The translations under genes and the position numbers were made by a program. The notes beneath the pieces are model-generated. The model worked only from the letters and a program-made list of their open reading frames with translations. It was not told the origin of the DNA and did not search any database. DNA of 64,000 bases from Paenibacillus tengchongensis (GTDB lineage: Bacteria; Bacillota; Bacilli; Paenibacillales; Paenibacillaceae), in the NCBI RefSeq assembly GCF_008973665.1, contig NZ_WACP01000009.1, positions 219,171-283,170 on the forward strand, given 5' to 3'. This document shows, piece by piece, positions 39,890 to 49,311 of this stretch (its first letter is position 1; the number at the start of each line of letters is the position of its first letter).

Positions 39890-42289
39890 CTAGGATGCGC
39901 CCAAACGCCGGGTTTGCATCCAATGCTCCAGCTCATGGGGGCTGCCCTCCATGAAGTAACGCTCCATCTCTGCTGCCCTTTCCAGGCGGACGAAATGCCG
40001 TGAAGCCGTCAGGCTCTTGGCTGCGGGCTTCGTTACGAAGGCAATCCTTCCGTCCTCTCGGGTAATGAAATCCAGCTCGGCAAATACATCCAGCATCTTG
40101 CCCACCATACGCACTCCGAGCGCGGATTGACGGCTCAGCTGCAGCAGCACCTCATGCTCCGGTGCAGGCGAAGCGGCAGCTGCGGCAAGCAGCTTGTATA
40201 GAACTGCAAAATGCTCACGTGTCGGAGTCTGCAACCGGTCCCGCCGTTCGCGTACCGAATGCAGCAGTGCGATGTTGCCCGGCTCGGGAAAGACGGCAAG
40301 CAGCGCATCAAGCTGCTCCGGCGTTTCCGGCGAATCGAGCAGGCAGAGCAAGGAAACCCTTTCATTGCCGGCGCCGACAGCCGTTCCTGGATGAAGCCGG
40401 GCAATACCCGCTTCCTCATCGTAGACCCACAGCTGCATCCCTTTCAGCTCGCCCAGCTGCGATGTGCGGCTGCTGCGGAACACCGCCGCCGCATGGATGC
40501 TCCCTCCGCCGCTCTGCAGCAGCTCCTTCAGCTGAGCCGCCCGCTTCACAGCGTCGGCGGCGCCGCGCAGATCAAACAGCTGTGCCACCGGTACGGAGAG
40601 GTCCTGGAGCATCAGCTGCGGCTTCCGTGAGCCGTTCCACTCATTGACCGTCAGCTCGCCGAGAACGTCTACCGGCGTTCCTGCTTGAAGCAGGCCGGCT
40701 AGCGGTCCCTTGCCGAAGGCAACAGCTTCTATCGTGTGCCGCCCCTGCTGGAGGACAAGCTTCAAATGCCTGGACTCCTGGCCCATCGTCCGGGTCTCTT
40801 TTACCACAGCTCCGCGCACGATGAACTTCGGCAGCGGATTAGCCATGCCGAAGGGCGCGAGCCGCTCCAGTTCGTCCGCCGCCCGCAGCGTCAGCTCGGC
40901 GACCGGGATTTCCCCGTCGGCGGCAGTTACGGGCACCAGATGCTCCGGGGTCAGCACAGACGCGGCATAATCATTGAGCGCTGCTGCGAAGGCTTCCAGC
41001 TGATCCTGGTGCAGGCTCATCCCGGCGGCGGCCGGATGCCCGCCGTAATGGTCCATCAGCCCGGCGCAGGAGGTCAGCGCCGCATAAATATCAAGACCCG
41101 GGATCGAGCGGGCTGAGCCCTTGCACATTCCCGTCTCGGGATGAATGTCAAGAATGATAACCGGACGGTAATAACGCTCCAGCAGCTTGGAGGCCACAAT
41201 GCCGACGACACCGACATTCCAGCCCTGGCCTGCCAGGACAATGATATGCGGCAGCGAACCGCCTTCTATCTGCGCTTCCAGCCGCGCCGCCGCTTCACCG
41301 ACGATCCGTTCGACCACCTGCTGGCGTTCCTTGTTCAGCAGATCCAGCTCATCGGCGAGGGCCAGTGCTTCCTGCGGCTGCTCCGCGGTCAGCAGGGCGA
41401 CCGCCCGTCCGGCGTGGTCGAGCCGGCCGCTCGCATTGATCCGCGGCGCCATGCCGAAGGCAATGTTGACGGAGCTTACCGTATTCATCGTGATCCCGCT
41501 AACCTCAAGCAGGGCGCGGATGCCAGGATAGGGCGAGTTGCGCATGCTTTCCAGCCCCATCCGTACCAGCCGGCGGTTCTCGCCGAGCAGCGGCATCAGA
41601 TCGGCAACCGTACCGATCGCGGCAATCTCTGCCCACTCCGCCGGCACCTCTCCGCCAAGCAGCGCTTCCGCCAGCTTATAGGCGACACCTACACCGGCCA
41701 GCCCCTTGAACGGATAAGGACAATCATGCTGCTTCGGATTAATTAACGCATAGGCATCCGGCAGCAGTTCCGGCGGTTCATGATGATCCGTTACAATGAC
41801 ATCGATCCCCAGCGTTGCTGCATAAGCGATCTGATCACGGGCGCTAATCCCCGTATCGACCGTGATGATCAGCGATACCCCTTGCTGAAGTGCCCAATCG
41901 AGCGCATGGTTATGCAGGCCATAGCCTTCATTGGCCCGGTGGGGAATATAGATATCGAAGGAAGCACCCAGATGCCGGAGCAGATAGATCATCAGCGAAG
42001 TACTGGATACACCATCCGCATCGTAGTCACCATAAACCAGAATATGTTCTTCCTCCTGCAGTGCCCGTCTGATCCGCGGAACTGCCTGGGACATGCCCTT
42101 TAGCAGATAAGGATCATGCCGGTCATCGGTTCCTCCGTCCAGAAAAGCCAGCGCCTTATCGGGCGTATCCAGCCCTCTGGTAACGAGCAGATTGGACAGC
42201 AGAGGAGAAATGGAAAGGCTCCGGGCCAATTCCACAGAAGCTGCGGGATCGGTCGCCGGAGAATGCCACTTGGTTTTCGGATAAAGCAA
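39890..42289 (-). CDS. recJ: RecJ, single-stranded-DNA-specific exonuclease
   Basis: 799 aa, TTG start after AAGGGTG. DHH phosphoesterase motifs: LVYGDYDADGVSSTS (motif I), ITVDTGISARDQIAY, IDVIVTDHHEPP (DHH), and DHHA1 with MDHYGGHPAAAGMSL. The OB-fold and the Bacilli-type C-terminal extension (to about 799) are present. A 5'-3' ssDNA exonuclease of the RecFOR pathway and mismatch repair. It follows the CDF-like gene by 30 bp, suggesting an operon. The long C-terminal domain (from about 560) is the form found in Bacillaceae and Paenibacillus, where it aids SSB binding. Confidence 0.95.
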   Translation of the reverse strand: MLYPKTKWHSPATDPAASVELARSLSISPLLSNLLVTRGLDTPDKALAFLDGGTDDRHDPYLLKGMSQAVPRIRRALQEEEHILVYGDYDADGVSSTSLMIYLLRHLGASFDIYIPHRANEGYGLHNHALDWALQQGVSLIITVDTGISARDQIAYAATLGIDVIVTDHHEPPELLPDAYALINPKQHDCPYPFKGLAGVGVAYKLAEALLGGEVPAEWAEIAAIGTVADLMPLLGENRRLVRMGLESMRNSPYPGIRALLEVSGITMNTVSSVNIAFGMAPRINASGRLDHAGRAVALLTAEQPQEALALADELDLLNKERQQVVERIVGEAAARLEAQIEGGSLPHIIVLAGQGWNVGVVGIVASKLLERYYRPVIILDIHPETGMCKGSARSIPGLDIYAALTSCAGLMDHYGGHPAAAGMSLHQDQLEAFAAALNDYAASVLTPEHLVPVTAADGEIPVAELTLRAADELERLAPFGMANPLPKFIVRGAVVKETRTMGQESRHLKLVLQQGRHTIEAVAFGKGPLAGLLQAGTPVDVLGELTVNEWNGSRKPQLMLQDLSVPVAQLFDLRGAADAVKRAAQLKELLQSGGGSIHAAAVFRSSRTSQLGELKGMQLWVYDEEAGIARLHPGTAVGAGNERVSLLCLLDSPETPEQLDALLAVFPEPGNIALLHSVRERRDRLQTPTREHFAVLYKLLAAAAASPAPEHEVLLQLSRQSALGVRMVGKMLDVFAELDFITREDGRIAFVTKPAAKSLTASRHFVRLERAAEMERYFMEGSPHELEHWMQTRRLGAS

Positions 42290-42319
42290 TTGTATTCACC
42301 CTTCTCTCAGGCTTGCAGC

Positions 42320-43285
42320 CTACTGAAGCAACGTGGGCAGCTCGTTGTCCACAAGCTCATGGTTGCTCTTATACGGATACCCCGGATCATACGGCACGAC
42401 ATCCATATGCACTTCGCCCACATGGACAAAACGGTGCTGCAGCAGCTTGCGCGCACATTCCGAAATATCCTGTGCCTCCATCACACTAATCCGCGGGTTG
42501 ACACTGATTGTAACTTCAAGGTCGACAAAGCGGCCCTCTTCCGTTGCCTTCAAATATTCCACGCGGATTACGCCGTGTACCCGCTGCACAGTCTCAATAA
42601 AGTTGGCAGTTTCGGCAGTAGGCAGCTCCTGGTGTTTTTTGCCGTAAATCGAGGAAGCGATTAGTTGATAGCCCTTGCGCATAATCAGACAGCTGGTCAA
42701 GAGCGCCGCAATCGGATCGAGATAAAGCAAAGGATGAAAATCCAGATAATTCTCGCCCCCGGCCACCGCCCCGGCAATTCCCAGCGAAACGGTAAAAGAG
42801 CTGTATAAGCTGAAACGGTGGCTTTCGGCATAAGCAGCGTGGCTGCCGTCGCCTTTTTTGCGGAAATAACGGTATTGATATTGAAACACAGCCTCTTTCA
42901 GTACGATGGAAATCAGGACAATAACAATCGCAAGCTCTCCCGGTGCGGAAAAGTGCCCTCTTGTCAAATCACGAATTGCCGAAAAGGCAATTTGCAGCCC
43001 GAACATCAGAATCAGCACGGACATCAGAATCGCTATTACTGGTTCTTTGTTATCGCGCCGTTCCAGAGTACGGATTTTACGTTTGTCCTTACTGCGCATC
43101 TGGCGCCAAGGAAACATCTCGGCCAGCTTGGAAGCTGCATCCGCTCCGGAATAAACCGCATCCCCGAGCAAGGCTTTGCTGCCGGAATAATATCCGAAGC
43201 TTCCTTTGACCACAGCCAGGGCGATATCAGTAACAATTCCGCCCCAGGCAACCGTTTCAGTGCGCGGTGATTGTTCATCGTTCAT
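42320..43285 (-). CDS. Cation diffusion facilitator family protein with altered metal site
   Basis: 321 aa, ATG after AAGGAGGGCCGCGTT. CDF fold: six membrane helices (about 14-190) and a cytoplasmic ferredoxin-like domain (about 215-295). The transport site is degenerate. In TM2 the usual H/D-S-x-x-D reads Y45-S-G-A-D49, and in TM5 the usual H-x-x-x-D reads S155-H-R-F-S159, so three of four zinc ligands are non-standard. A site of this kind is unlikely to carry zinc in the usual way. It may move another cation, have a regulatory role, or be inactive. It is the first gene of the CDF-recJ unit; its context with secDF is conserved in related genomes, in my recollection. Confidence 0.85.
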   Translation of the reverse strand: MNDEQSPRTETVAWGGIVTDIALAVVKGSFGYYSGSKALLGDAVYSGADAASKLAEMFPWRQMRSKDKRKIRTLERRDNKEPVIAILMSVLILMFGLQIAFSAIRDLTRGHFSAPGELAIVIVLISIVLKEAVFQYQYRYFRKKGDGSHAAYAESHRFSLYSSFTVSLGIAGAVAGGENYLDFHPLLYLDPIAALLTSCLIMRKGYQLIASSIYGKKHQELPTAETANFIETVQRVHGVIRVEYLKATEEGRFVDLEVTISVNPRISVMEAQDISECARKLLQHRFVHVGEVHMDVVPYDPGYPYKSNHELVDNELPTLLQ

Positions 43286-43359
43286 AACGCGGCCCTCCTT
43301 ACCTTGGCAAGTAATCTCTTGATGATGGCATTCGCATCATTGGTCACAAAAGAAGTTGG

Positions 43360-43390
43360 AAAAGCCGCGTCGCCTTGACGCGGCTTTCTG
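43360..43390 (-). terminator. Terminator of secD-secF
   Basis: AAAGCCGCGTC pairs with GACGCGGCTTT around GCCTT. TTCC follows on the minus strand, past the secF stop. Confidence 0.75.
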
Positions 43391-43413
43391 GGGCACAGCA
43401 GCTATTTAAGCTA

Positions 43414-44325
43414 TTAGGCTTTGGCCGGGGCGCTCTTTCCGGACGGCTTCTGGCGCTTCTTAAGCAGCAGCCAGAGCGGGCTCGCGATAAAGATGGAGGA
43501 GTAGGCCCCGAAAAGAAGTCCGATGACCATAGCCAGCGAGAACATCTTAATCGATTCCCCGCCGAGAACCAGTAGGAAGAACGCTGCAACGAATACAGTA
43601 AATGCAGTATACAGGGAACGCATAAGCGTCTGTGCCACACTTTTGTTGACAAGCGCCTTCAGATCTTCATAGCTCTTCTGTTTGCCGAACCGGAGATTCT
43701 CACGAATCCGGTCAAAGATAACGATGGTATCATTGATGGAATAACCGATAATGGTCAATACCGCAACGATAAAGGTCAGGTCTACCTCCAGACGGAAGAT
43801 GGAGAAGATCGATACGACCATAAACGCATCATGCAGTAATGCGACAATGGCCGCCAGTGCAAAACGCCATTCAAAGCGGATACTTACATAGATGATAATA
43901 CCGATGGATGCCAGCAGCACGGAGTAAATGGCATTGCGCGCCAGCTCCTTGGCCATTTCCGTATCCACCGTGTTGATTTCAAACGAAGCCTGATCATCAA
44001 GCTTGGTGATCTCTGCCTGCAGAGCCTGGCTCTGCGTGTCATCCAGGACTTCATCATAACGGATGTTCACCCGGTTCTCACCCATTGTAATGCTTGGCTC
44101 ATGGGAAAGTTTAAGGGCATCCAGTGCAGGCTGCAGCTGTTCAGACGTTATATTCTTGGACAACGACACATCAACGTTAGAGCCTGCTTTAAAGTCAACA
44201 CTGTAGTTCAAGCCGAAGATCGCCAGAAACAGTACCCCGAGAATCGTCAACACAATGGAGAATATAAAGAAATATTTGCTTAAATGCACAAAATCCAGTT
44301 CTTTCTTAAAGCGCACGGATTTCAC
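43414..44325 (-). CDS. secF: SecF, protein-export membrane protein
   Basis: 303 aa, GTG start with AAAGGAGA, overlapping the end of secD by 20 bp. Six membrane helices with a periplasm-facing first loop. FKAGSNVDVSL and NDTIVIFDRIREN (about residue 200) match SecF motifs, and it ends in a basic tail. SecF works with SecD to pull proteins out through SecYEG using the proton gradient. SecD and SecF are separate proteins here, unlike the fused SecDF of Bacillus subtilis. Confidence 0.95.
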   Translation of the reverse strand: MKSVRFKKELDFVHLSKYFFIFSIVLTILGVLFLAIFGLNYSVDFKAGSNVDVSLSKNITSEQLQPALDALKLSHEPSITMGENRVNIRYDEVLDDTQSQALQAEITKLDDQASFEINTVDTEMAKELARNAIYSVLLASIGIIIYVSIRFEWRFALAAIVALLHDAFMVVSIFSIFRLEVDLTFIVAVLTIIGYSINDTIVIFDRIRENLRFGKQKSYEDLKALVNKSVAQTLMRSLYTAFTVFVAAFFLLVLGGESIKMFSLAMVIGLLFGAYSSIFIASPLWLLLKKRQKPSGKSAPAKA

Positions 44326-45556
44326 TCTCCTTTACCCCAAATTGCTTCGGCTTCTTGAGCGCGCCGGCTTTCACCAGCAGCGTGAGCAGCCAATGGGCAA
44401 AATAAAGGTTAGTCAGGATACTGAGCACAATTTCGACAATCAGTATCAGAGCGAAGCCTTTAACAGCGCCTGTACCGAAGGCAAACATTACGGCGGCAAC
44501 GATAATGGTAGTTATGTTGGCGTCCATAACAGTCCGGAAGGAGACCTTATTGCCCGCTTTAACGGAGGACATAATGCTCTTGCCGCTGCGCATTTCTTCG
44601 CGGATCCGTTCATTCGTAATGATATTGGCGTCGACCGCCATCCCTATACCGAGAATGAACGCTGCAATGCCGGGAAGGGTCAGCGTAAAGTCGGCGACCA
44701 CGAACACGGCGATCAGCAGCCAGGTATGCAGAATCAGCGCAAAGCTGGCCAGAACGCCGGGAAGCCGGTACATGCCGATCATGAAGATCAATATAATAAG
44801 GGAACCCACAAGGCCCGCACGGACGGTCTGTTCAAGAGACTGCTTGCCGAGCGTCGCGCCTACGCTTTGCGAATACTTTTCGGTCAGCTTCAGCGGCAGT
44901 GCGCCCAGATTAATGGTATCCGCAAGCTCACGGGCCGAATCCAGCGTGTAGTTGCCGGAGATCGAAGCCACCCCATCCGTTATTACTGCCTGCACACCTG
45001 GGTCGGACAGCAGACGGTCATCCAGATAAATAACGAGTTTTTGACCGAGCAAACGCTTGGTGATTTCAGCAAATTTATCCTTATCTTTCACCTTAATTTG
45101 GATAATCGGCTGGTTCAGATTATTCCGTTGAACCTCGGCCGCACCTTCCACGAAATCACTGCCGACTAACTCAATCTTACTGTACGTTCCCTCTGCGTCA
45201 CCCTCGGCGGCGCTGCGGAACGTTAGTACGGCCGGTTCCTTCATCTTCTTGCGGACTTCCGCTTCATCGGTTACGCCCGCAATCTTCAGACGGATACGGT
45301 TGGTGCCTTCGGTAGTTACTTCAGGCTCGCTGGTACCCAGCGCGTTCGCCCGTTTCTCGAGGCTTTCCGCCGTCTTCTGCAGGGATGCCCGGGTTAATTC
45401 CGCCCCGATCTCCATCGGCTCTGCCTCATACAGAATCTCGAATCCGCCCTTCAGATCAAGGCCAAGCCGCACCTTGTCCAGCAGGCCGGGAGTGGTAAAC
45501 GCCATGACCCCTGTTAATACGAGCACGGTAATGATAAAGCCCATAAGTCTCTTCAT
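44306..45556 (-). CDS. secD: SecD, protein-export membrane protein
   Basis: 416 aa. ATG at 45556 after AAAGGGGAAC is preferred over an upstream extension; it gives MKRLMGFIITVLVLTGVM as TM1. DLKGGFEILYEAEP is the SecD signature. GMAVDANIITNERIREEM (about residue 315) carries the conserved Asp. A P1-type extracellular domain (about 55-230) and five C-terminal helices follow. It pairs with secF, whose start it overlaps. It uses the membrane potential for late translocation. Confidence 0.96.
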   Translation of the reverse strand: MKRLMGFIITVLVLTGVMAFTTPGLLDKVRLGLDLKGGFEILYEAEPMEIGAELTRASLQKTAESLEKRANALGTSEPEVTTEGTNRIRLKIAGVTDEAEVRKKMKEPAVLTFRSAAEGDAEGTYSKIELVGSDFVEGAAEVQRNNLNQPIIQIKVKDKDKFAEITKRLLGQKLVIYLDDRLLSDPGVQAVITDGVASISGNYTLDSARELADTINLGALPLKLTEKYSQSVGATLGKQSLEQTVRAGLVGSLIILIFMIGMYRLPGVLASFALILHTWLLIAVFVVADFTLTLPGIAAFILGIGMAVDANIITNERIREEMRSGKSIMSSVKAGNKVSFRTVMDANITTIIVAAVMFAFGTGAVKGFALILIVEIVLSILTNLYFAHWLLTLLVKAGALKKPKQFGVKESEIRAL

Positions 45557-45655
45557 GCTCTTGCTAGTTCCCCTTTCATTACTCAATATTCCTATTATAG
45601 CCACGTGCGAAATCACCGTCAATTTCCATCACACTGACGGTCTGCCGGTTACACA

Positions 45656-45702
45656 AAGAAAACGGCCGGCTCCGCTTGCCTGCGGAAAGCCCTCCGTTTG
45701 GA
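45656..45702 (-). terminator. Terminator of comN
   Basis: TCCGC-AGGCAA-GCGGA is enclosed by AACGG/CCGTT arms, and TTTTCTTTG follows on the minus strand. It lies about 75 bp past the comN stop. Confidence 0.55.
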
Positions 45703-45775
45703 TTGGAAAAGCTTGATTGGCACTCCTTTACTTTACTGCTTCCGGTACCTCATTGCAAAAGAAAAACGTTCCTTT

Positions 45776-46030
45776 TTATAGATTTAAGCCCCGATATGCG
45801 GAAATTGTCAAATAATTCATATAAGTTCCGGCTTTCAGTGAATAGATATCGTTCACCAGCTTGTGCAGGGGCGGCCTGCCTTCCTTGGCATAATTACGGC
45901 TGACACACGCCCAAATATCCTGGCCGGTAACATATTCGTAGCCAAGGAGCCGGAATTCTTCCGCTTTGCTGTCACACATGGCCTCGATATCCGTACAAAG
46001 CTCGTCAAATTCCCATTCCGCCGATCCCAA
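45776..46030 (-). CDS. comN: ComN, post-transcriptional regulator
   Basis: 84 aa. TTG at 46030 is chosen because GGGAGGTG precedes it by 8 nt. The in-frame ATG at 46048 lies on that ribosome site and would only add MGGVRH. SAEWEFDELCTDIEAMCDSKAEE, GYEYVTGQDIWACV and LHKLVNDIYSLKAGTYMNYL are typical of the Post_transc_reg family. In B. subtilis, ComN (yrzD) controls comER mRNA and hence competence; it also neighbours secDF and spoVB, as here. Confidence 0.85.
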   Translation of the reverse strand: MGSAEWEFDELCTDIEAMCDSKAEEFRLLGYEYVTGQDIWACVSRNYAKEGRPPLHKLVNDIYSLKAGTYMNYLTISAYRGLNL

Positions 46031-46255
46031 GTGTCTTACACCTCCCACATTCCGCTATTCACCGCATGGCGTTCCACACCATTATACATTCGCACAAAAT
46101 ATTATTCGCCTCAGCTCTTTCGCTTTCCTGCTTGCCTGCGCAAAGTTGTCCTGCCAAAGCTTGTCATGCAGATGCCTTGTCACAGCATATCTATAAATTA
46201 TACGGACAAACAACGGGAACGGGTTTGATTTTATTGTGGGAAGAGGGAATGCCCT

Positions 46256-47842
46256 TTGAAGAAACAAAGCTTCATCCAAGGTACGCTGATTCTGCTGGCG
46301 GCCGGCATTGTCAACCGCATGCTGGGGTTCATTCCCCGCATCGCCTTGCCCCGGGTCATGGGCGCTGAAGGGGTAGGTCTCTATCAGCTGGCTTATCCCT
46401 TTTTTATTGTGCTGGTCACCGTCATTACAGGCGGCATCCCGCTGGCCATCGCAAAAATGGTCGCCGAAGCGGACGGCCAGAGCCAGCCGGATAAGTCCCG
46501 CCGTATTCTGCATACCGGGCTTGTCCTCAGCGCATCCTTAGGCCTTATATTTACCCTGGCCGCTTATTTTGCCGCCCCTTGGGTCTCTAATGTCCTCCTG
46601 ACGGACAGCCGCGTGTATCACACCTTTGTCAGCATGATTCCGATGATCTCCATTGTCGCTGTTTCTTCAGTTTACCGGGGATATTTCCAGGGCAGACAAA
46701 ATATGATTCCGTCGGCGCTCTCCTCGGTGCTGGAATCGGTTATCCGGATTTTTTTTATGCTTTGGTTCGCCTGGCTGCTGCTGCCAAAGGGTCTTGCCTT
46801 TGCGGCGGCCGGTGCGATGCTTGGGGTAACCGTAGGCGAATTGGCGGGAATGCTGGTCCTGCTCTGGCAGTATGCGTCTACGTTAAAAAAGGACAAGACG
46901 GAATCCCCCGTTCCCGCAGAATACCCGGCAAACTCGCCGCCCGGCGATGAACAGGAGCTCTCAGGCACAAGCCTGCTGAGACGGATGCTGCGCATCGCCG
47001 TTCCGGTTACCGCAGGCCGGCTGGTCGGCTCCTTCTCTTACCTGCTGGAATCCATTATTACCGCGCGCAGCCTGGCGCTGGCCGGCATTGCCGCGGCGGC
47101 GGCCACCGCGCAGTACGGCTCTTTGCAGGGGATGGTCATTCCCCTGCTGTTGCTGCCCGGCGTCCTCAGCTCCTCGCTGGCGGTCTCACTGGTGCCTTCG
47201 TTGTCGGAGGCGGCAGCCAGGAAGGATATGCCGACCATCCACAAACGGCTGCAGCAGGCGCTGCGGCTGGCCATGGTCACCGGGGCCCCCTTCGTGGCCG
47301 TTATGTATATTTTTGCGGTACCGCTCTGCACCTTGCTGTACGGTAGCCCGGATACCGCCCCCATGCTGCGGCTGATGGCACCGTTCGCCTTGTTTCTGTA
47401 TATCCAGGCCCCGCTGCAGGCGGCCCTGCAGGCGATGGACCGCCCCGGACGGGCGCTGCTCAATACCCTAATCGGCGCGGTGATCAAGATTGCGCTGATT
47501 CTTATGCTGGCTTCAAGACCCGAGTACGGCATATACGGTGCAATCATTGCGATCATCGTCAACAGCATCCTGGTTACCCTGCTGCATGGCTATAGCGTGG
47601 TCAGGCTGATCAAGCTCTCTGTACGTCTCGGGGACCCTTTGAAAACGGTGGCGGCACTAATCATCATGGCTGCGGGCATGTCCTATATTTATTCCTCTGT
47701 ACCGCTTCCAGGAGCGGACTGGCTGCAATTCCTGATCTCGGCCGCGTGCGGAATGGCGATCTATCTCGGCCTTTGTCTCCTGACCGGCCTTATCTCCGCG
47801 CGCGACCTGGAGCACCTGCCGTTTCTGAAGCGGCGGCGCTGA
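46256..47842 (+). CDS. spoVB: SpoVB-like polysaccharide flippase (MOP superfamily)
   Basis: 528 aa, TTG start after GAGGGA. 14 predicted membrane helices. GFIPRIALPRVMGAEGVGLYQLAYPFF and GGIPLAIAKMVAEAD match SpoVB/MurJ-like exporters, with YRGYFQGRQNMIPSALSSVLES conserved too. SpoVB is needed for spore cortex formation in B. subtilis. The synteny (comN beside it, secDF next) supports spoVB over its paralogues YtgP or MurJ. Divergent from comN. Confidence 0.85.
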   Translation: MKKQSFIQGTLILLAAGIVNRMLGFIPRIALPRVMGAEGVGLYQLAYPFFIVLVTVITGGIPLAIAKMVAEADGQSQPDKSRRILHTGLVLSASLGLIFTLAAYFAAPWVSNVLLTDSRVYHTFVSMIPMISIVAVSSVYRGYFQGRQNMIPSALSSVLESVIRIFFMLWFAWLLLPKGLAFAAAGAMLGVTVGELAGMLVLLWQYASTLKKDKTESPVPAEYPANSPPGDEQELSGTSLLRRMLRIAVPVTAGRLVGSFSYLLESIITARSLALAGIAAAAATAQYGSLQGMVIPLLLLPGVLSSSLAVSLVPSLSEAAARKDMPTIHKRLQQALRLAMVTGAPFVAVMYIFAVPLCTLLYGSPDTAPMLRLMAPFALFLYIQAPLQAALQAMDRPGRALLNTLIGAVIKIALILMLASRPEYGIYGAIIAIIVNSILVTLLHGYSVVRLIKLSVRLGDPLKTVAALIIMAAGMSYIYSSVPLPGADWLQFLISAACGMAIYLGLCLLTGLISARDLEHLPFLKRRR

Positions 47843-47859
47843 TTGCAGAAGCCTTCAGG

Positions 47860-48621
47860 TTATGACCGCTGCGGGTCCACATAAATTTGGCCTTTATGGT
47901 CGATGGAGCAGAGGAACACTTCGCGGAATTCAGATACCCCTTGTTGCCGGATTTGCGTTCTGAGCCAGAACCGCGTCTTTCCGATCAGTTCCAGGTTGTC
48001 GTCTTGGACTTTCCCGTCCATAATCAGCGGAATCGGCAGGCCTTCATAACGGATTTTATGCTTGGGCAGCTTCACCGTTTTTCCGGCGGGGGCGCTCTCT
48101 GTTGATTCCTGCTGTTTATCCTTGCCGGCGCTGCTGTTCCCGCTCTGGTTCGAGGAAGAGACACCTTTGTTTTTCTCTATAACTGTCAACTGTCCGCTCG
48201 TTTCCAGAATGGCAAATTCCACATCCGCCGGACTGTCGATATTCTGGCCCCGAAGCTGAAGCAGCAGATCATCAATGTTATAGCGTTGCTTGCGCATCTC
48301 CTCGCGGTGCAGCTTACCGCCGGAGATGAGTATGCTCGGTTTGCCGTCGACAAGCAGCCGCAGCTTTCTGCTCCGCAGACTGAGCCAGGCAACGATGACC
48401 TGGATTAGCACAAGAGTGATCATCGGCACCAGTCCGTCGCTGATTGGCCGTTCAATATCATCAATGACAAAAACGGCAATTTCCGCAATCAATATGGAAA
48501 TGGTCAGGTCAAAGACCGACAGCTTGCCGATTTCCCGTTTGCCCATGATCCGCATGCTCAGGAAAATGAAGATATACATCAGCACGGTCAGCGCCACATG
48601 GTTCAGGATATGCTGGAACAT
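47860..48621 (-). CDS. DUF421/YetF-like membrane protein (YrbG)
   Basis: 253 aa. Three N-terminal membrane helices (about 8-80, with MRIMGKREIGKLSVFDLTISILIAEIAVF), the DUF421 signature, then two soluble YetF-type domains. VDGKPSILISGGKLHREEMRKQRYNIDDLL is the usual core. A Ser/Gln-rich linker (about 150-190) separates the second domain, which starts IRYEGLPIPLIMDGKVQ. Members are stress or sporulation linked in B. subtilis, with no known biochemical activity. It faces the spoVB gene tail to tail, 17 bp apart. Confidence 0.88.
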   Translation of the reverse strand: MFQHILNHVALTVLMYIFIFLSMRIMGKREIGKLSVFDLTISILIAEIAVFVIDDIERPISDGLVPMITLVLIQVIVAWLSLRSRKLRLLVDGKPSILISGGKLHREEMRKQRYNIDDLLLQLRGQNIDSPADVEFAILETSGQLTVIEKNKGVSSSNQSGNSSAGKDKQQESTESAPAGKTVKLPKHKIRYEGLPIPLIMDGKVQDDNLELIGKTRFWLRTQIRQQGVSEFREVFLCSIDHKGQIYVDPQRS

Positions 48622-48822
48622 ATGCTCTTCGCTCCCTTTACGGTTCTCACCCGCGCAGGCAGGTGGAGGAATGTAACCCTATTCTGGCCTGCCTGCCAAG
48701 GGAACATTCGGCAAGCACCTTTATAATTACTGGTAAAAGAGCAAGGCTTGTCATTCTTGTACTATCGGGGCAAGCCTTCCCATAGAATGATATTAGCAAA
48801 TCAATCATTAGGAGGTTGGACC

Positions 48823-49215
48823 ATGCAATTTATTCGGCGCCTGTTCTCTTGGAGAATCGCAAACCCGGTATTATCCGGCTTATGCCGCTCCTTCCTGTGG
48901 ATGCTGCTGGGCGCATTCGTGTTATCCCTGCTCCTGTGGGGCAGCGGCCTTACCGAGCAGGACCTGGCGACTTATACTTATATGGTACACGGCATTGCAG
49001 CTGCATTCGGAGGGTTGACTGCCGGCCGCAGAGCCTCCCGCAAAGGCTGGTACCAGGGAGCGCTGACAGGAATCTTTTACGGCGTCATCGTCCTGCTCAT
49101 CGGGTTTCTGGCGCTGGACAGTTCGCCGTCAGGCATGGATACGCTGTGGGTGCTGGCCGCGGCAGCCATCGGGGCGCTTGGCGGGATGTTTGGAGTCAAT
49201 TTACAGAAATCCTGA
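48823..49215 (+). CDS. TIGR04086 family membrane protein (YrzE-like)
   Basis: 130 aa, ATG after GGAGGTTGGACC; an upstream frame is not used. Four membrane helices spaced through the protein (SFLWMLLGAFVLSLLLW, HGIAAAFGGLTAGRRASRKG, YQGALTGIFYGVIVLLIGF, LAAAAIGALGGMFGVN). The TIGR04086 fold is small and of unknown function, and yrzE is in the same B. subtilis cluster (between yajC and spoVB). Confidence 0.85.
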   Translation: MQFIRRLFSWRIANPVLSGLCRSFLWMLLGAFVLSLLLWGSGLTEQDLATYTYMVHGIAAAFGGLTAGRRASRKGWYQGALTGIFYGVIVLLIGFLALDSSPSGMDTLWVLAAAAIGALGGMFGVNLQKS

Positions 49216-49311
49216 CAGATTGTATTGAACAAAATCGAAACTGCTCCTGAATATATGTTACACTGTCTGTGCATTATGATTCAGTCAGCACCCAAGGAGG
49301 CTTCGATTGTT

